Positions 18,428 to 27,824 of a DNA stretch of 64,000 nt are shown one piece after another. Source of the stretch: Bifidobacteriaceae bacterium (GTDB lineage Bacteria > Actinomycetota > Actinomycetes > Actinomycetales > WQXJ01); contig JAITFE010000020.1 of assembly GCA_031281585.1 (NCBI GenBank), positions 1-64,000 of the forward strand, in the 5' to 3' direction. The translations under genes were made by a program, and so were the position numbers. The notes under the pieces are model-generated. The model was given only the letters and a program-made list of their open reading frames with translations. It was not told where the DNA came from and did not search any database. Within the stretch, counting starts at the first letter, position 1; each line of letters begins with the position of its first letter.

Positions 18428-19960
18428 TCACTGATCGTCGTCGGCGGCGTTCTGCGCGGCTGTGCGGAGGGCTGCCACCACGCGGTCGACTGTCTCCGCG
18501 GTGCTGGCCGACGCGTCGGCGGCGGCGCGGGTTTCCTCGGCGAGGGCTCCGACCTGGCCGCCAAGGACGGGGGAGCCTTGTTCCGAGGCGATCACGCCGA
18601 CCGCGACCAGCGCCTCAATGGCGAGTAACCGCTCGAGGTGGTCTAGCGCGTGATCGGCCAACTGGGCGGCGCTGTAGGCCAGTGACGAATGGTCTTCCAC
18701 GCCGTCGCCGACTGGGGAGCCGGCGAGGGTTACGGGGGCCGCCGCCTGCGTGATTCGGGCGGCTTCGGCGGAGGCGGTTTGAGCCAGGATGAAGGGGACT
18801 GAGAAGGTCCCCGGCGCGGCAGCCGCCGCCATCTGAGCGGCCAGCTCGACGCCCGACCTGAGGCGTTTGATCTGCAGCGCGACCCGTCGCTCGGCCAAGA
18901 TGGCGACGTGGGCGAACGCCACCCGCAGCGCTTCCAGGCTGATCGCGAGGCCGACTATGGAGAAGTTCCCGTTTGAGACGAAAGCCCGCCTGGAAGCGTC
19001 CAGATAGGGGTTGTCGGGAGAACTCGCCAGTTCCGCGGCCACGGCCGTCTCAAGCGCGGCAAGTTGATCAAGCAGCGCGCCATGGACTTGGGGCACGGTG
19101 CGCAGCGATATGGGGTCCTGAATTGAGGACGGCGGGCGTTTTCCCTGGGCCAGGTCGCCGCCGGCCAACGCCGCGCGCAGCCGCCGGCCTGAGGTCTGCT
19201 GGCCTTGCAATGGACGGGCGGCCAGAGCGGCCGAGTCCAAAGGGCTGAGGTTCGCGCCCAGCGCGTCGAAGCTGAGAGCCGCGACCAGGTCCGCGCCGAG
19301 GGCCGCGCGGGCGGCTCTTTGTTGGAGAAGCGCGGCGGCGGCGATCGAAACGGCGTTGGCGGCGACTAAAGCCAGGGCGTCTTTAGGCCCGAGCCGGAGT
19401 GGCGCGAGCCCCCGAGCCCGCAGCGCTTGGGCGCCCGGCAGCGGCGAGTCCGGGCCGGGGATCCACGCCGATCCTTCGCCGAGGAGGACCTGGCCGATCG
19501 CGGCCAGTTGGGAAAGGTCCCCGGCGCTGATGGTCCCGTCGGCCGGGATCACCGGAATGACGTCGCGGTTCAACAGCTCCACCAGCGCGTTGAACAGCCC
19601 AAGGGAGGCGCCCGAGCCGCCCCGCGAAAGGGTGGCCAGCCGGACTAAGATGGCGGCACGCGCCATCCGCTTGGGCAACGGCGGCCCGATCGCGGCCGCG
19701 TGCGAAGCGATCACGAAACGCTGGAACTCCTCTTCGCGGTCGTCCGGAATTTGACTGTCCCGGAGCGGCCCAAGCCCCCGGTTGAGGCCGTAGACCGGCA
19801 CGCCTCCCGCCAGCGCCTCTTCGACCACCGCGCGTTCTGCCGCCAGACGCTCCCGGACGCCGGGATCAACCCGTACGGGCGCTCCGTCGGCGACGCGCGC
19901 CACGTCGCTCGGCCTCAGTTGTCCGCCGATGCCGACCGGGCCCTTGTCGGGTCCGCTCAC
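18428..19960 (-). CDS. Histidine ammonia-lyase-like protein lacking the MIO triad (ergothionase-like?)
   Basis: 510 residues of the aromatic amino acid lyase fold. The N-terminal Tyr loop VYGLNRGLG (Y57) and the core helices (QDPISLRTVPQVHG, SNGNFSIVGLAI) are kept. Typical lyases have Ala-Ser-Gly that cyclises to the MIO electrophile in a GASGDLAPL context; here the site reads TISAGDLSQL, that is Ser145-Ala146-Gly147, so MIO cannot form by the usual chemistry. Ergothionase, which removes trimethylamine from ergothioneine, is a known homologue that works without MIO. Operon partners (urocanase-like, DUF917) match later steps of that route. Last gene of the leftward operon; GTG overlaps the DUF917 stop by 4 bp. 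Confidence 0.75.
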   Translation of the reverse strand: MSGPDKGPVGIGGQLRPSDVARVADGAPVRVDPGVRERLAAERAVVEEALAGGVPVYGLNRGLGPLRDSQIPDDREEEFQRFVIASHAAAIGPPLPKRMARAAILVRLATLSRGGSGASLGLFNALVELLNRDVIPVIPADGTISAGDLSQLAAIGQVLLGEGSAWIPGPDSPLPGAQALRARGLAPLRLGPKDALALVAANAVSIAAAALLQQRAARAALGADLVAALSFDALGANLSPLDSAALAARPLQGQQTSGRRLRAALAGGDLAQGKRPPSSIQDPISLRTVPQVHGALLDQLAALETAVAAELASSPDNPYLDASRRAFVSNGNFSIVGLAISLEALRVAFAHVAILAERRVALQIKRLRSGVELAAQMAAAAAPGTFSVPFILAQTASAEAARITQAAAPVTLAGSPVGDGVEDHSSLAYSAAQLADHALDHLERLLAIEALVAVGVIASEQGSPVLGGQVGALAEETRAAADASASTAETVDRVVAALRTAAQNAADDDQ

Positions 19961-21072
19961 CGTTCGTCCGCCCGGTAAGGCGCACCCGGCCCCAGCACGG
20001 GGTCAAGGTATTCCAAGAAACCGATCCCCATGATCTGCTCGCATTCGGCGAGCCCGGCTCGGTCGATTGACGAACTGGAGACGGGCAGGCGCCCGGCCGG
20101 CGAAACCAGCAGCACAACGTCTTGGCCGCCGCGGGCCGCGTCCTTGACGGCCAGTCCTTCGCCGTTGGCCTTGTCGATCACCACAATTGTGTCCGGATAC
20201 GTCGCCACGCGTCCGTTTGCGTTTTCCACCGCCATGTACTCGTTGAGATAGCTCACGGTGTGCTCGCCGATCCGGAAGGCTCCTCGGTCCCAACCGCCGG
20301 TGGTGCGGGTTCGCTTGGCGATCCGCAGTGGCCCCGCGTCTATGATGTCGGCCTTCAGACGGGCGGCGACGGCCTCGACGGCCGCATCGGCTCCGAACGG
20401 GCGGGCCGCTTCGAGGTCTTTCCCAAGGTCGAGGGCCAGTGAGATCGCGCCGTGGGCGGCATGCCGCTTGACCCAGTCCAGTTCCACCGGGTTGCGGGCG
20501 GAGGCGATGAAACCACCTGTTCGGACGGAGATGTCGCGCAACACGTCATCGACGGTGTTGAGGTTGCCGCGGTTGACCGAAAGGAAGCGACCGTGGCGAG
20601 CCCGGTTGCCGCCGGCGACAACTTGGATCGATTCGTAGCCGGGGCGTTCCGCCAGGCCCAGGCCGCCCAGTTTGCCGGTCGGGTGGGCGCGGACGTCTCC
20701 GGCGCAGTCGAGCACCCTCAGTCCGAGCGCCGCAGCTTGAATCCAGCCGTTGAGCGTTGTCGAATAGCCGTTCTGAGCCGTCATGACCGCTCCGATTGGA
20801 ACGTCGGCCACCTTGATCAACTCTTGCAGCGCGTGGATGTAGTCGATGGGTTGGATCTCCCAGTGCTTTGACGCGGGCGCCCCGATGGCGGTGACGGTGG
20901 CCACCCAGGTGTCTGAGGCCAATTCCTCGGCCGAGGCGAGCACCGGATGGCTGAGGCTGGTCGCCAGCGATCCCATCAATTCGCCGTGGTGTTTCCAACC
21001 GCCGCCGCCACAGGCCAGGACGCCGCCTCCCAGGACTGCGTGGCGGGCGTCGGTTTCGGTCAATTCGCGCAT
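19957..21072 (-). CDS. DUF917 family, S-methyl-thiohydantoin desulfurase-like
   Basis: 371 residues from the ATG at 21072, which has GGAGGAA five bases upstream; a longer frame to 21288 is overlapped by the urocanase-like gene. The N-terminus TDARHAVLGGGVLACGGGG is the family signature, and VGAVMTAQNGYST-like and CAGDVRAHPTG blocks follow. DUF917 proteins include desulfhydrases acting on thiohydantoin intermediates of ergothioneine and S-methyl-thiourocanate breakdown, while others are annotated only as domain of unknown function. The lyase-like and urocanase-like neighbours favour the first reading. It overlaps the upstream gene by 13 bp and the downstream gene by 4 bp, so one transcript is likely. 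Confidence 0.75.
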   Translation of the reverse strand: MRELTETDARHAVLGGGVLACGGGGWKHHGELMGSLATSLSHPVLASAEELASDTWVATVTAIGAPASKHWEIQPIDYIHALQELIKVADVPIGAVMTAQNGYSTTLNGWIQAAALGLRVLDCAGDVRAHPTGKLGGLGLAERPGYESIQVVAGGNRARHGRFLSVNRGNLNTVDDVLRDISVRTGGFIASARNPVELDWVKRHAAHGAISLALDLGKDLEAARPFGADAAVEAVAARLKADIIDAGPLRIAKRTRTTGGWDRGAFRIGEHTVSYLNEYMAVENANGRVATYPDTIVVIDKANGEGLAVKDAARGGQDVVLLVSPAGRLPVSSSSIDRAGLAECEQIMGIGFLEYLDPVLGPGAPYRADER

Positions 21073-22829
21073 GGCTGTTCCTCCAGGTGTCGGTCGGGGC
21101 AGAGGAAGACGGTGGACGTTTGGCCCGTCTCGCCGCCCCGCTGAATTGATAGGTGCGACTCCGGGTAGCCGGCGGCGGCGTGGCGCAGCACGCCCAGACC
21201 GGTGTCCGCGTCGAGACAGCGGCCCAGCCGTTCGGCCGTGTCGTCCCGTCCGTCGGCGATAATCGTCATCCCGGCCGATTGCATCCACCCGGAATAGCCG
21301 CCCCCGCCGGAGTGGATCGCGACCAGGTCGGCGCCGGTCGCGGACAGCGCCATGGCGTCAAGCAACGGAAAGTCGGCGACTCCGTCCGAACCGTCCCGCA
21401 TCCCTTCCGTGCCGATCCGGGGATGGGTCATGCCCGCGGCGTCCAAATGGTCGCGCGTGAACGCGACCGGCGCGGTCAACTCGCCGGTTCCGACCAAGCT
21501 GTTGGCGGCTCGCGCGAGCGCCGAGCGTTCGCCGTGGCCAAGCCAACACGACCGGGCCGGCAGGCCCTGGATCGGGACGTGTTGTTGGGCGAGCGCGAGC
21601 CAGCGGGCGACTTCAGGACGCCGCGGGAAGAGCGACGCGGCGAGGCGGTCCATTCGCGCCAGGTCCTCCAACGCGCCCGAGAGGCAGACCCACCGGAACG
21701 GTCCAATCCCGCGCGCGAACAGGGGCCGCAAGTACCCCTCCATGAATCCGGGTATCCGCCAGATGGATTCCGCTGCCGGGCCGCCCGGATGGGCCGCGGC
21801 CTGAACACGCAGGTTGTTGCCGTTCTCGAAGACGACGCAGCCCGCTTGGGCGAGTTCCAACATGGCCTGGACCTGTTCGGCGATGGACGCCCGCGCGTCC
21901 CGCTCCACCCTCTCCGGGTTGGTTTCGCGTTCGCGGAGCCAGCGGGCGAAGCTGTATCCCTGGGGCAGGTAGCCGTACCGGGCGTCATGGGCGGCGGTCT
22001 GGTCGGTGACGATGGACGGCAGGCGGGCAAGGCCGTTCGCGCGGGAGGCCACGGCGGCGAAGACGTCGGCCGCGTTGGCGACCAAGGCGATCTGCGGCGC
22101 CGCGCCGCCGGCGTCCAACCCCTGGAAGAGCGCTGTGAGGGCCTGGTCCAGGTTGTCGGTCACAAGGTCGACAATCCTGGCCCTTTCGGCTCGACCGGCC
22201 TTCGCGCCGTCGGCTTCCACCACGATCGAGGCCAGGTCCGCCATGCGCGCGCTGATGGGCTGCGAAGAGCCCATGCCGCCAAGCCCGGACGTCAGCAGCC
22301 ACCGTCCTGCCAGGGCTTGGCTCTCCAGGCCGGGCGTGGCGCCGAAATGGCGCCGGGCCACAGTTCCGAGCAGTTCGTAGGTTCCCTGCAAGACGCCTTG
22401 CCGGCCGATGTACTGCCAGGCGCCGGCGGTCAGTCCGCCCCACATGGTCTGACCCTTGGCCGCGCGTTCGTAGAACCTCTCCGGCGTTGACCAGCGCCCA
22501 ACTGTGTTGTTGACGGCGGACATCACCGCCGGCGCGTGGGTTCCGGTCTTGATCACGCCGACCGCCTGGCCGGATTGCAGCACCAAGGTCTCGTCCTCGC
22601 CCAGGTCCAGCAGGGCGCGGGCGATCAGGGCCGCCGCGGGCCAGGACCGGGCCGCCTTGCCAAGGGAGGCGTAAACAATCAGCTCGTCCGGGTTCTCCCC
22701 AACCTCGAGGACGTTTTCGAACATCCGCAGCAGGCCCTCGGCGCGCCAGTTGCGCGCGCGCAGTGTCGGTCCGCGACCAGCCTGGTACGGACCGCCCGGC
22801 CCGGCCAAGAGAAAGCTCGCCTGGCTCAT
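21060..22829 (-). CDS. Urocanate hydratase-like enzyme (thiourocanate hydratase candidate)
   Basis: 589 residues, urocanase family (NAD as electrophilic cofactor, cytosolic). Clear family blocks: TMWGGLTAGAWQYIG, LLTSGLGGMGSSQPI (NAD binding), SIVTDQTAAHDARYGYLP, YLRPLFARGIGPFRWVCLSG, and the Cys region QGLPARSCWLGHGERS. The normally conserved HHGGGVGMGYS region is here HSGGGGYSGWMQS, so the substrate pocket differs from ordinary HutU. No hutI or hutG is nearby, which argues against plain histidine breakdown. With the MIO-less lyase and DUF917 gene it could hydrate thiourocanate or S-methyl-thiourocanate. ATGA overlap with the upstream ABC gene. Confidence 0.8.
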   Translation of the reverse strand: MSQASFLLAGPGGPYQAGRGPTLRARNWRAEGLLRMFENVLEVGENPDELIVYASLGKAARSWPAAALIARALLDLGEDETLVLQSGQAVGVIKTGTHAPAVMSAVNNTVGRWSTPERFYERAAKGQTMWGGLTAGAWQYIGRQGVLQGTYELLGTVARRHFGATPGLESQALAGRWLLTSGLGGMGSSQPISARMADLASIVVEADGAKAGRAERARIVDLVTDNLDQALTALFQGLDAGGAAPQIALVANAADVFAAVASRANGLARLPSIVTDQTAAHDARYGYLPQGYSFARWLRERETNPERVERDARASIAEQVQAMLELAQAGCVVFENGNNLRVQAAAHPGGPAAESIWRIPGFMEGYLRPLFARGIGPFRWVCLSGALEDLARMDRLAASLFPRRPEVARWLALAQQHVPIQGLPARSCWLGHGERSALARAANSLVGTGELTAPVAFTRDHLDAAGMTHPRIGTEGMRDGSDGVADFPLLDAMALSATGADLVAIHSGGGGYSGWMQSAGMTIIADGRDDTAERLGRCLDADTGLGVLRHAAAGYPESHLSIQRGGETGQTSTVFLCPDRHLEEQPCAN

Positions 22830-24535
22830 ACGGAATCACCGGCGCCGCTGTGCGCCAAGACGAGGTCGCGGTAGGGGCCGTCGAGCTGCTCAAGCCGGTC
22901 GGGCGGCCCGTCCTGAACCACCCGGCCGCCGCTCACAACGACCACCCGTCCCATCCTGGCCGCGGTGGCCATCCTGTGCACGATGACGACGATCGTCCGG
23001 TCGGGCGGTTGGGCGGCGAGCAGGGCGTCCACCGCTTGGGCGGTGCGGGCGTCGACCTCTCCGGTCGCCTCATCCAGTATCAGCACGGCCGGGTTGAGCA
23101 GCAAAGCCCGTCCCAGCGAAACCAGTTGGCGCTGGCCGGCTGACAAGCGCGGCCGGGCTTTGGCCACCACCTCCCGTGACAGGCCCAATCCGACTAGCTG
23201 GTCCACCATGGCGTCGACTTTGTCGGGGCTCGCGCCAGACAACGCCAGGTTCTCGCGCACGGACCCCTCGAAGACATGGCCCTCCGACCACACGGCGCCG
23301 ATCCGCTCTCGGATGGGCTCTTCCCCAATGCCGGCCAGGTCGACCCCGGCGAAGGTGATGGCTCCGGCCGTGGGGCGGATGGCCCGAGCCAACAGCCGCG
23401 CCAAAGTGGTTTTGCCCGCCCCGCTCGCGCCGACCAAGGCAAGTCGATCGCCGCTCGGGATGGTCAAGTCGCAGTCGACGACGGCTGGCGGCAAGTCCGG
23501 GCCGTAGGCGTACGTCACCCCCTCGACGCGGAGGGCGCCGGCGGCCGGCAAACTGGCCGTGTCCTCCACAGGCGACGGCACGGCATCGTCCCTGAGCAGC
23601 CAAAGCGCGCGGCCGAAAGCGGAACGGGCGGCCTGCGCCTGGGCGACCACATGGGTGAGCGACTGGATTGGCTCGAAAAAGCTGCCCACGTACAGCACGA
23701 ATCCGACCACTTCTCCGACGGACATCAGGCCAGCCTGGGACAGCCAGGCCCCGCCCAGGATGACGGGCACGTAGGCGCCCACGCCCAGAGCGTCAATGCC
23801 GGCTGAATAGACGGCCGCGAGGTCGTTGCTGCCGACGGCGGCGGCCAACCGGCGGTCGTCGCGCGCGGCGAATCGCTTCACCTGCTCCAACCCCCGCCCA
23901 AGGCGCCGGGAGACGGATATCCCGTGGATGCCCTCGTTTAGCTCGGCCGTCGCCAAGGCGATCGCGGACCTCAACTCGTCGTTGGCGACCCGCGCGCGGC
24001 GCAAGAAGGCCCGCGTCGCCGCTATCACCACCGGGATGGCCAGGGCGAACACGGCGCCGGCCAGGATTGGCGACAAGATGAACAAGAACACCGTGGTGAT
24101 CAGGAGGATCAACGCGTTGTTGGCGGACAGCAGCAGTCCCATGCGGGTGAAGATCGCGATGATCTCAACATCGGACGTGAGGCGGGAGATTGTGGCGCCG
24201 TCCGCCTCTCGGCGACGGTCATGCGGGTCGAGCCGCAAGGCGCGCGTGAAGAGGCGACGGCGCAAACGGGCGACGGCGGTCTCGCTGGCGGTCGCCGCGA
24301 GCCGGGTTTGAGCCGCGGAAAGGACCGTTCCGACCACGTTGAGGACCAAGTAGCCGATCGCCAAGGCCCCGGCCATTCTCAGGCCGCCGCCGCCAAGGGC
24401 GTTGTCGACCGCGCGGGCGATCAGCAAGGGGCCGGTCTGGACGGCGGCGACCGTCAGAACGCCCAGTGCGGCGAAACCGGCCAGACGCCATTTCAGGCCT
24501 GCCAACAGCGTTTTCGCCAGGGCGCGCCCGGTCAT
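22826..24535 (-). CDS. ABC exporter-fold half transporter, active-site competent partner
   Basis: 569 residues: six TM helices over residues 1-300 (type IV/exporter fold), then a nucleotide-binding domain. Walker A is GASGAGKTT, the signature is LSAGQRQLVSLGRA, Walker B is VLILDEATGEVD with the catalytic Glu, and the H-loop is IVHRM. It follows the other half transporter with a 4-bp overlap, so the two likely form a heterodimer. Substrate unknown. Such pairs usually export, but some exporter-fold heterodimers (IrtAB, YbtPQ) import metallophores. Its place between importer genes and catabolic enzymes leaves both directions open. Confidence 0.85.
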   Translation of the reverse strand: MTGRALAKTLLAGLKWRLAGFAALGVLTVAAVQTGPLLIARAVDNALGGGGLRMAGALAIGYLVLNVVGTVLSAAQTRLAATASETAVARLRRRLFTRALRLDPHDRRREADGATISRLTSDVEIIAIFTRMGLLLSANNALILLITTVFLFILSPILAGAVFALAIPVVIAATRAFLRRARVANDELRSAIALATAELNEGIHGISVSRRLGRGLEQVKRFAARDDRRLAAAVGSNDLAAVYSAGIDALGVGAYVPVILGGAWLSQAGLMSVGEVVGFVLYVGSFFEPIQSLTHVVAQAQAARSAFGRALWLLRDDAVPSPVEDTASLPAAGALRVEGVTYAYGPDLPPAVVDCDLTIPSGDRLALVGASGAGKTTLARLLARAIRPTAGAITFAGVDLAGIGEEPIRERIGAVWSEGHVFEGSVRENLALSGASPDKVDAMVDQLVGLGLSREVVAKARPRLSAGQRQLVSLGRALLLNPAVLILDEATGEVDARTAQAVDALLAAQPPDRTIVVIVHRMATAARMGRVVVVSGGRVVQDGPPDRLEQLDGPYRDLVLAHSGAGDSV

Positions 24536-26238
24536 CTGGGCCCTCCCCGTGTCGGCTTGACGGCGTGCAGGCGGCCGTCGGCGAGTTCGAGGACCCGGTC
24601 GGCCGCTGCGAGGAGCCTGGGCTCGGCGGTCACCATGACGACCGTCCGCTGGGAGCGGACGCGTTTCATCAGCCGTGCGAAGGCGGCCACCGTCTCGGCG
24701 TCCAGGGCGGACGTGACGTCGTCCAAAACCAGCACTCGCGCCGGAGACAGGATGCCGCGTGCGAGGGCGGCCCGCTGGCGTTGGCCCCCGGACAGCCGCG
24801 CGCCGCGTTCGCCCAAGTGGGTTTCGAAGCCGTCCGGCAACTCGTCCACCACCGTGTCGAGCACCGCCAAGGATGCCGCCGTCCGCAACTGGGATTCGGG
24901 GGCCTTGGGGTGAGCCAGCCTGAGGTTCTCCGCCAGGGTCCTGGAGAACAGGAACCCGTGCTCGGCCACGAACGAGACCTGGTCACCTCGGCTGGCCGGC
25001 GTCAGCTCCGCGATCTTCGCGGCGCCCACCAGCACGGCGCCCGAGTCAGGGGCCAGGTCGCCTGCGATCAGCCGCAGGACGGTGGTTTTGCCGACGCCCG
25101 TCGCGCCGGTCAAGGCGACGACTTCGCCGGGCGCGATTCGCAGCCGCGCCCGGTCCAGTATTGGGCCGCCGCCGGGGTGGGCGAAGGTGACATCCCGCAA
25201 TTCGAGGCTTGGCGGTTCGCTGTGGGGCACGGCGGTTCGCGGGGAGAACGCGGCCGGCGCCCCCTCCAAACGGCGCATCCGCTTTAGCGCGAGTTTCGCC
25301 CGTGACGCGCCCGCCACCGCGCCGGCGGTGAAGCGGAGCGGCCAGACCGCCATCACGATATAGCTGTTGAAGGCCGTCAACTCGCCAATGCTGATACCGC
25401 CGGACTGCACCCGCGCGACTCCCAGGAACAATCCGATCGCGACCGACACCGTTGGGACGAATTCCACGGCGGCCGTGTAGAACGCCCGAATCCTGGCCAA
25501 CCGGATTCCCGCCTGCCGGATGCGTTCGGTGATGTCGCCGAAGCGGCGCCTGAACACCCGCCCCAGGCCGAGCCCTTGGATGACGCCCAGGCCCGTCATG
25601 GCGTCCGCAACCGTTCCCGTGGCCGCGACGGTCTCCTGTCGCAGCGTCCGGTTGGCCGGCTCGAGCGCGCACAGGAACCGCAAAGAGAGAATCAGAACGA
25701 GCGGCAGGGGCGCCAGCACCGCCAACGCCAGCAGAGGGTCGATCGTCACCATGACCCCGACTATCAGTCCGGTCCAGACCAGATTGTTGGCCAACACCTG
25801 GACCTGCACGCCAAATTGCTCGATGTATTCGGTGTCGTCTCCCAGCACGCCGAGGATTTCTCCTGGACCGTCCGGATCGTGGACCGGCGCGTCTTCGCGG
25901 TGCAGTGACGCATACAGGCCCTGTCGCAGGCTTCCCGCGGCGCGGGCCGAAGATGTGAACATGAGAGAGCGCCGGAACCGCAGAGCCAGCGCCTTTGCCC
26001 CGCCGAGGGCCGCGATGATCGCCAGGACCGGTGCGAGCGAGGCGGCCGTCGGCCCTTCTTTCAAGCGGTCGATAGCCAAACCCGCGACGTAGGGCACGGC
26101 CACGGCGACGCATGACCAGCTAATGCCCGCGACCAGGGCGAGGACCGCGTGGCGGCGTTCCCTGGGGCGGATGCGCCGCCAGAGTTCCAGCAACCAAGGC
26201 GACCGCTTCCGGGTGCCTTGGTCATTTGCCTTGCTCAT
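24532..26238 (-). CDS. ABC exporter-fold half transporter with degenerate ATP site
   Basis: 568 residues, N-terminal six-TM domain and C-terminal NBD. Walker A GATGVGKTT and signature LSGGQRQRAALARG are intact. Walker B reads VLVLDDVTSALD, where the catalytic Glu is Asp, and the H-loop position reads VTAEPR instead of the usual His. This points to a non-hydrolysing site, as in asymmetric heterodimeric exporters; the partner encoded directly downstream has the canonical residues. The ATG overlaps the stop of the Dpp ATPase gene, so the exporter-type pair is built into the importer/enzyme operon. Confidence 0.85.
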   Translation of the reverse strand: MSKANDQGTRKRSPWLLELWRRIRPRERRHAVLALVAGISWSCVAVAVPYVAGLAIDRLKEGPTAASLAPVLAIIAALGGAKALALRFRRSLMFTSSARAAGSLRQGLYASLHREDAPVHDPDGPGEILGVLGDDTEYIEQFGVQVQVLANNLVWTGLIVGVMVTIDPLLALAVLAPLPLVLILSLRFLCALEPANRTLRQETVAATGTVADAMTGLGVIQGLGLGRVFRRRFGDITERIRQAGIRLARIRAFYTAAVEFVPTVSVAIGLFLGVARVQSGGISIGELTAFNSYIVMAVWPLRFTAGAVAGASRAKLALKRMRRLEGAPAAFSPRTAVPHSEPPSLELRDVTFAHPGGGPILDRARLRIAPGEVVALTGATGVGKTTVLRLIAGDLAPDSGAVLVGAAKIAELTPASRGDQVSFVAEHGFLFSRTLAENLRLAHPKAPESQLRTAASLAVLDTVVDELPDGFETHLGERGARLSGGQRQRAALARGILSPARVLVLDDVTSALDAETVAAFARLMKRVRSQRTVVMVTAEPRLLAAADRVLELADGRLHAVKPTRGGPR

Positions 26239-27824
26239 ACGCCCACCACCTGCGCCAATTCAGTCCGGCCGGTCGCCGGCCGGTTGTCCGGGTCGGCCTG
26301 CTGGTACCGTGCGGCGCGCAGCAAGGCTTCGGTGTACGGGTGGCGCGGCGCCGAGTAGATCTGTTCCGCCGGCCCGGTCTCAACGATCCGGCCGTTCCGC
26401 ATGACGGCGATCCGGTCGGCCAGCGCCCGCACCACCGCGAGGTCGTGCGAAATGAACAGGTAGGAGACTCCGGTGGTGGCCTGGAGTTCGCGCAGCAGGC
26501 GGATGATCTGCGCTTGGACCGACACGTCAAGGGAGGAGACGGGTTCGTCGCACACGACCAAGGTGGTTGGTCCAGCGAATGCCCGCGCGATGGCGACCCG
26601 CTGTTTTTGGCCGCCTGAAAGCGCCGAGGGCAGCCGGTCGGCCAGGTTCGGGCTCAGTTGGACCCGTTCTAAGAGGGACTCGACGCTGGTCTCGCCGCCG
26701 AGCAGACGGATGGAACGCCGCAGGATTCGGCGAACGGTCCGGCGGGGATTCAGGGACGCGTCGGGATTCTGGAACACTATCTGCACCGGTCTGGCCTGGC
26801 CGGCGGGGGCGTCGACTTGAATGACTCCCTCGTGATCGGCGAGGCGCGCAATCGCCCGTCCCAGCGTGGTCTTGCCGCTGCCTGACTCGCCCACCAGCGC
26901 GAGCACCTCGCCGCGCCGGATCTCCAAGTCGACCCCGTCGACGGCCGCCGTTCGGCCGTAATGCTTGCGGACTTGGCGGGCCTGCAGGACAACCGGCGCG
27001 TCACCTGGGTTCGGCGCGGGCGGCGCAGACGGCTTGGGGCGGTCGATATCCGGCAGAGCCTCGATTAGTTCGCGGGTGTAGGGATGTTGGGGGTAGGACA
27101 GGACCTGCCGGGCTTCGCCCTCTTCGACCAGTTCGCCGTTCTTAAGGACGCCCACGCGGTCGCAGCGGTGGGCCACCAGCGGCAGATTATGGCTGATCAG
27201 CACCACGGCCGCGTCGAGTTCGGCGCGGAGTTCTTCAATCAACTCGAGCACTTGAGCTTCGATTTGCACGTCGAGCCCAGTGGTCGGCTCGTCAAGGATC
27301 AGGAGATCCGGACGGGCGGCGAGGGCCATGGCGATGACAACCCGCTGAGCTTGGCCGCCCGACAGTTCGTGCGGGTAGCGCCGGGCGATTGCCGGAGGAT
27401 CGGCAAAACCGACCCGGTCCAGCAGGGAGTGGACGGAGGGCTCGCGCCGGGCGGTTGGCGAGCCGCCTTGGCGGATCGAGAACGCCTCGGCGATCTGCAA
27501 GCCGATCCGCATGGTCGGGTTCAGCGACCGGACTGGCTCCTGGTAGACCATCGCCACCTTTTGGCCGCGATAATCCCGCAAGTCATCGCCCTCCAGCGCC
27601 AGAACATCCGTTTGGCCGAGGCGAACCGACCCGCTGGCGACCCGCCCGCTTAGGGGCAGGTAGCGGACCAGCGCCAGGGCGGCGGACGACTTGCCGGAGC
27701 CGGATTCTCCGACCAAACCATAGAACTCGCCGCGTTCGACCGTGAACGTGACATTGTCGAGCGCCCGGACCGGGCCGCTGGGGGTGGTGTACTCAATGGA
27801 CAGGGAGCGCACATTTAGCGTCAT
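26235..27824 (-). CDS. Opp/Dpp-type ABC ATPase, fused double-NBD (DppD-DppF)
   Basis: 529 residues from the ATG at 27824 (overlapping the DppC stop; a frame extending to 27914 is upstream shadow). Two full NBDs in one chain: the first has GLVGESGSGKSS and LSGGQAQRVVIAMALA, the second ALVGESGSGKTT and LSGGQKQRVAIARAFA, each with Walker B and H-loop (LISHN, FISHD). Each half carries the oligopeptide-type C-terminal piece (YPQHPYTRELIEALP, APRHPYTEALLRAA). The fusion powers the DppBC pore for uptake of small peptides or amino-acid-like compounds. Binding protein and permeases are encoded upstream. Confidence 0.92.
   Translation of the reverse strand: MTLNVRSLSIEYTTPSGPVRALDNVTFTVERGEFYGLVGESGSGKSSAALALVRYLPLSGRVASGSVRLGQTDVLALEGDDLRDYRGQKVAMVYQEPVRSLNPTMRIGLQIAEAFSIRQGGSPTARREPSVHSLLDRVGFADPPAIARRYPHELSGGQAQRVVIAMALAARPDLLILDEPTTGLDVQIEAQVLELIEELRAELDAAVVLISHNLPLVAHRCDRVGVLKNGELVEEGEARQVLSYPQHPYTRELIEALPDIDRPKPSAPPAPNPGDAPVVLQARQVRKHYGRTAAVDGVDLEIRRGEVLALVGESGSGKTTLGRAIARLADHEGVIQVDAPAGQARPVQIVFQNPDASLNPRRTVRRILRRSIRLLGGETSVESLLERVQLSPNLADRLPSALSGGQKQRVAIARAFAGPTTLVVCDEPVSSLDVSVQAQIIRLLRELQATTGVSYLFISHDLAVVRALADRIAVMRNGRIVETGPAEQIYSAPRHPYTEALLRAARYQQADPDNRPATGRTELAQVVGV

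Noticed and set aside
18428-22829. A standard histidine utilisation (hut) operon
   Set aside because: No imidazolonepropionase or formiminoglutamate genes; the lyase lacks the Ala-Ser-Gly triad and the urocanase-like protein departs from a normally conserved block.
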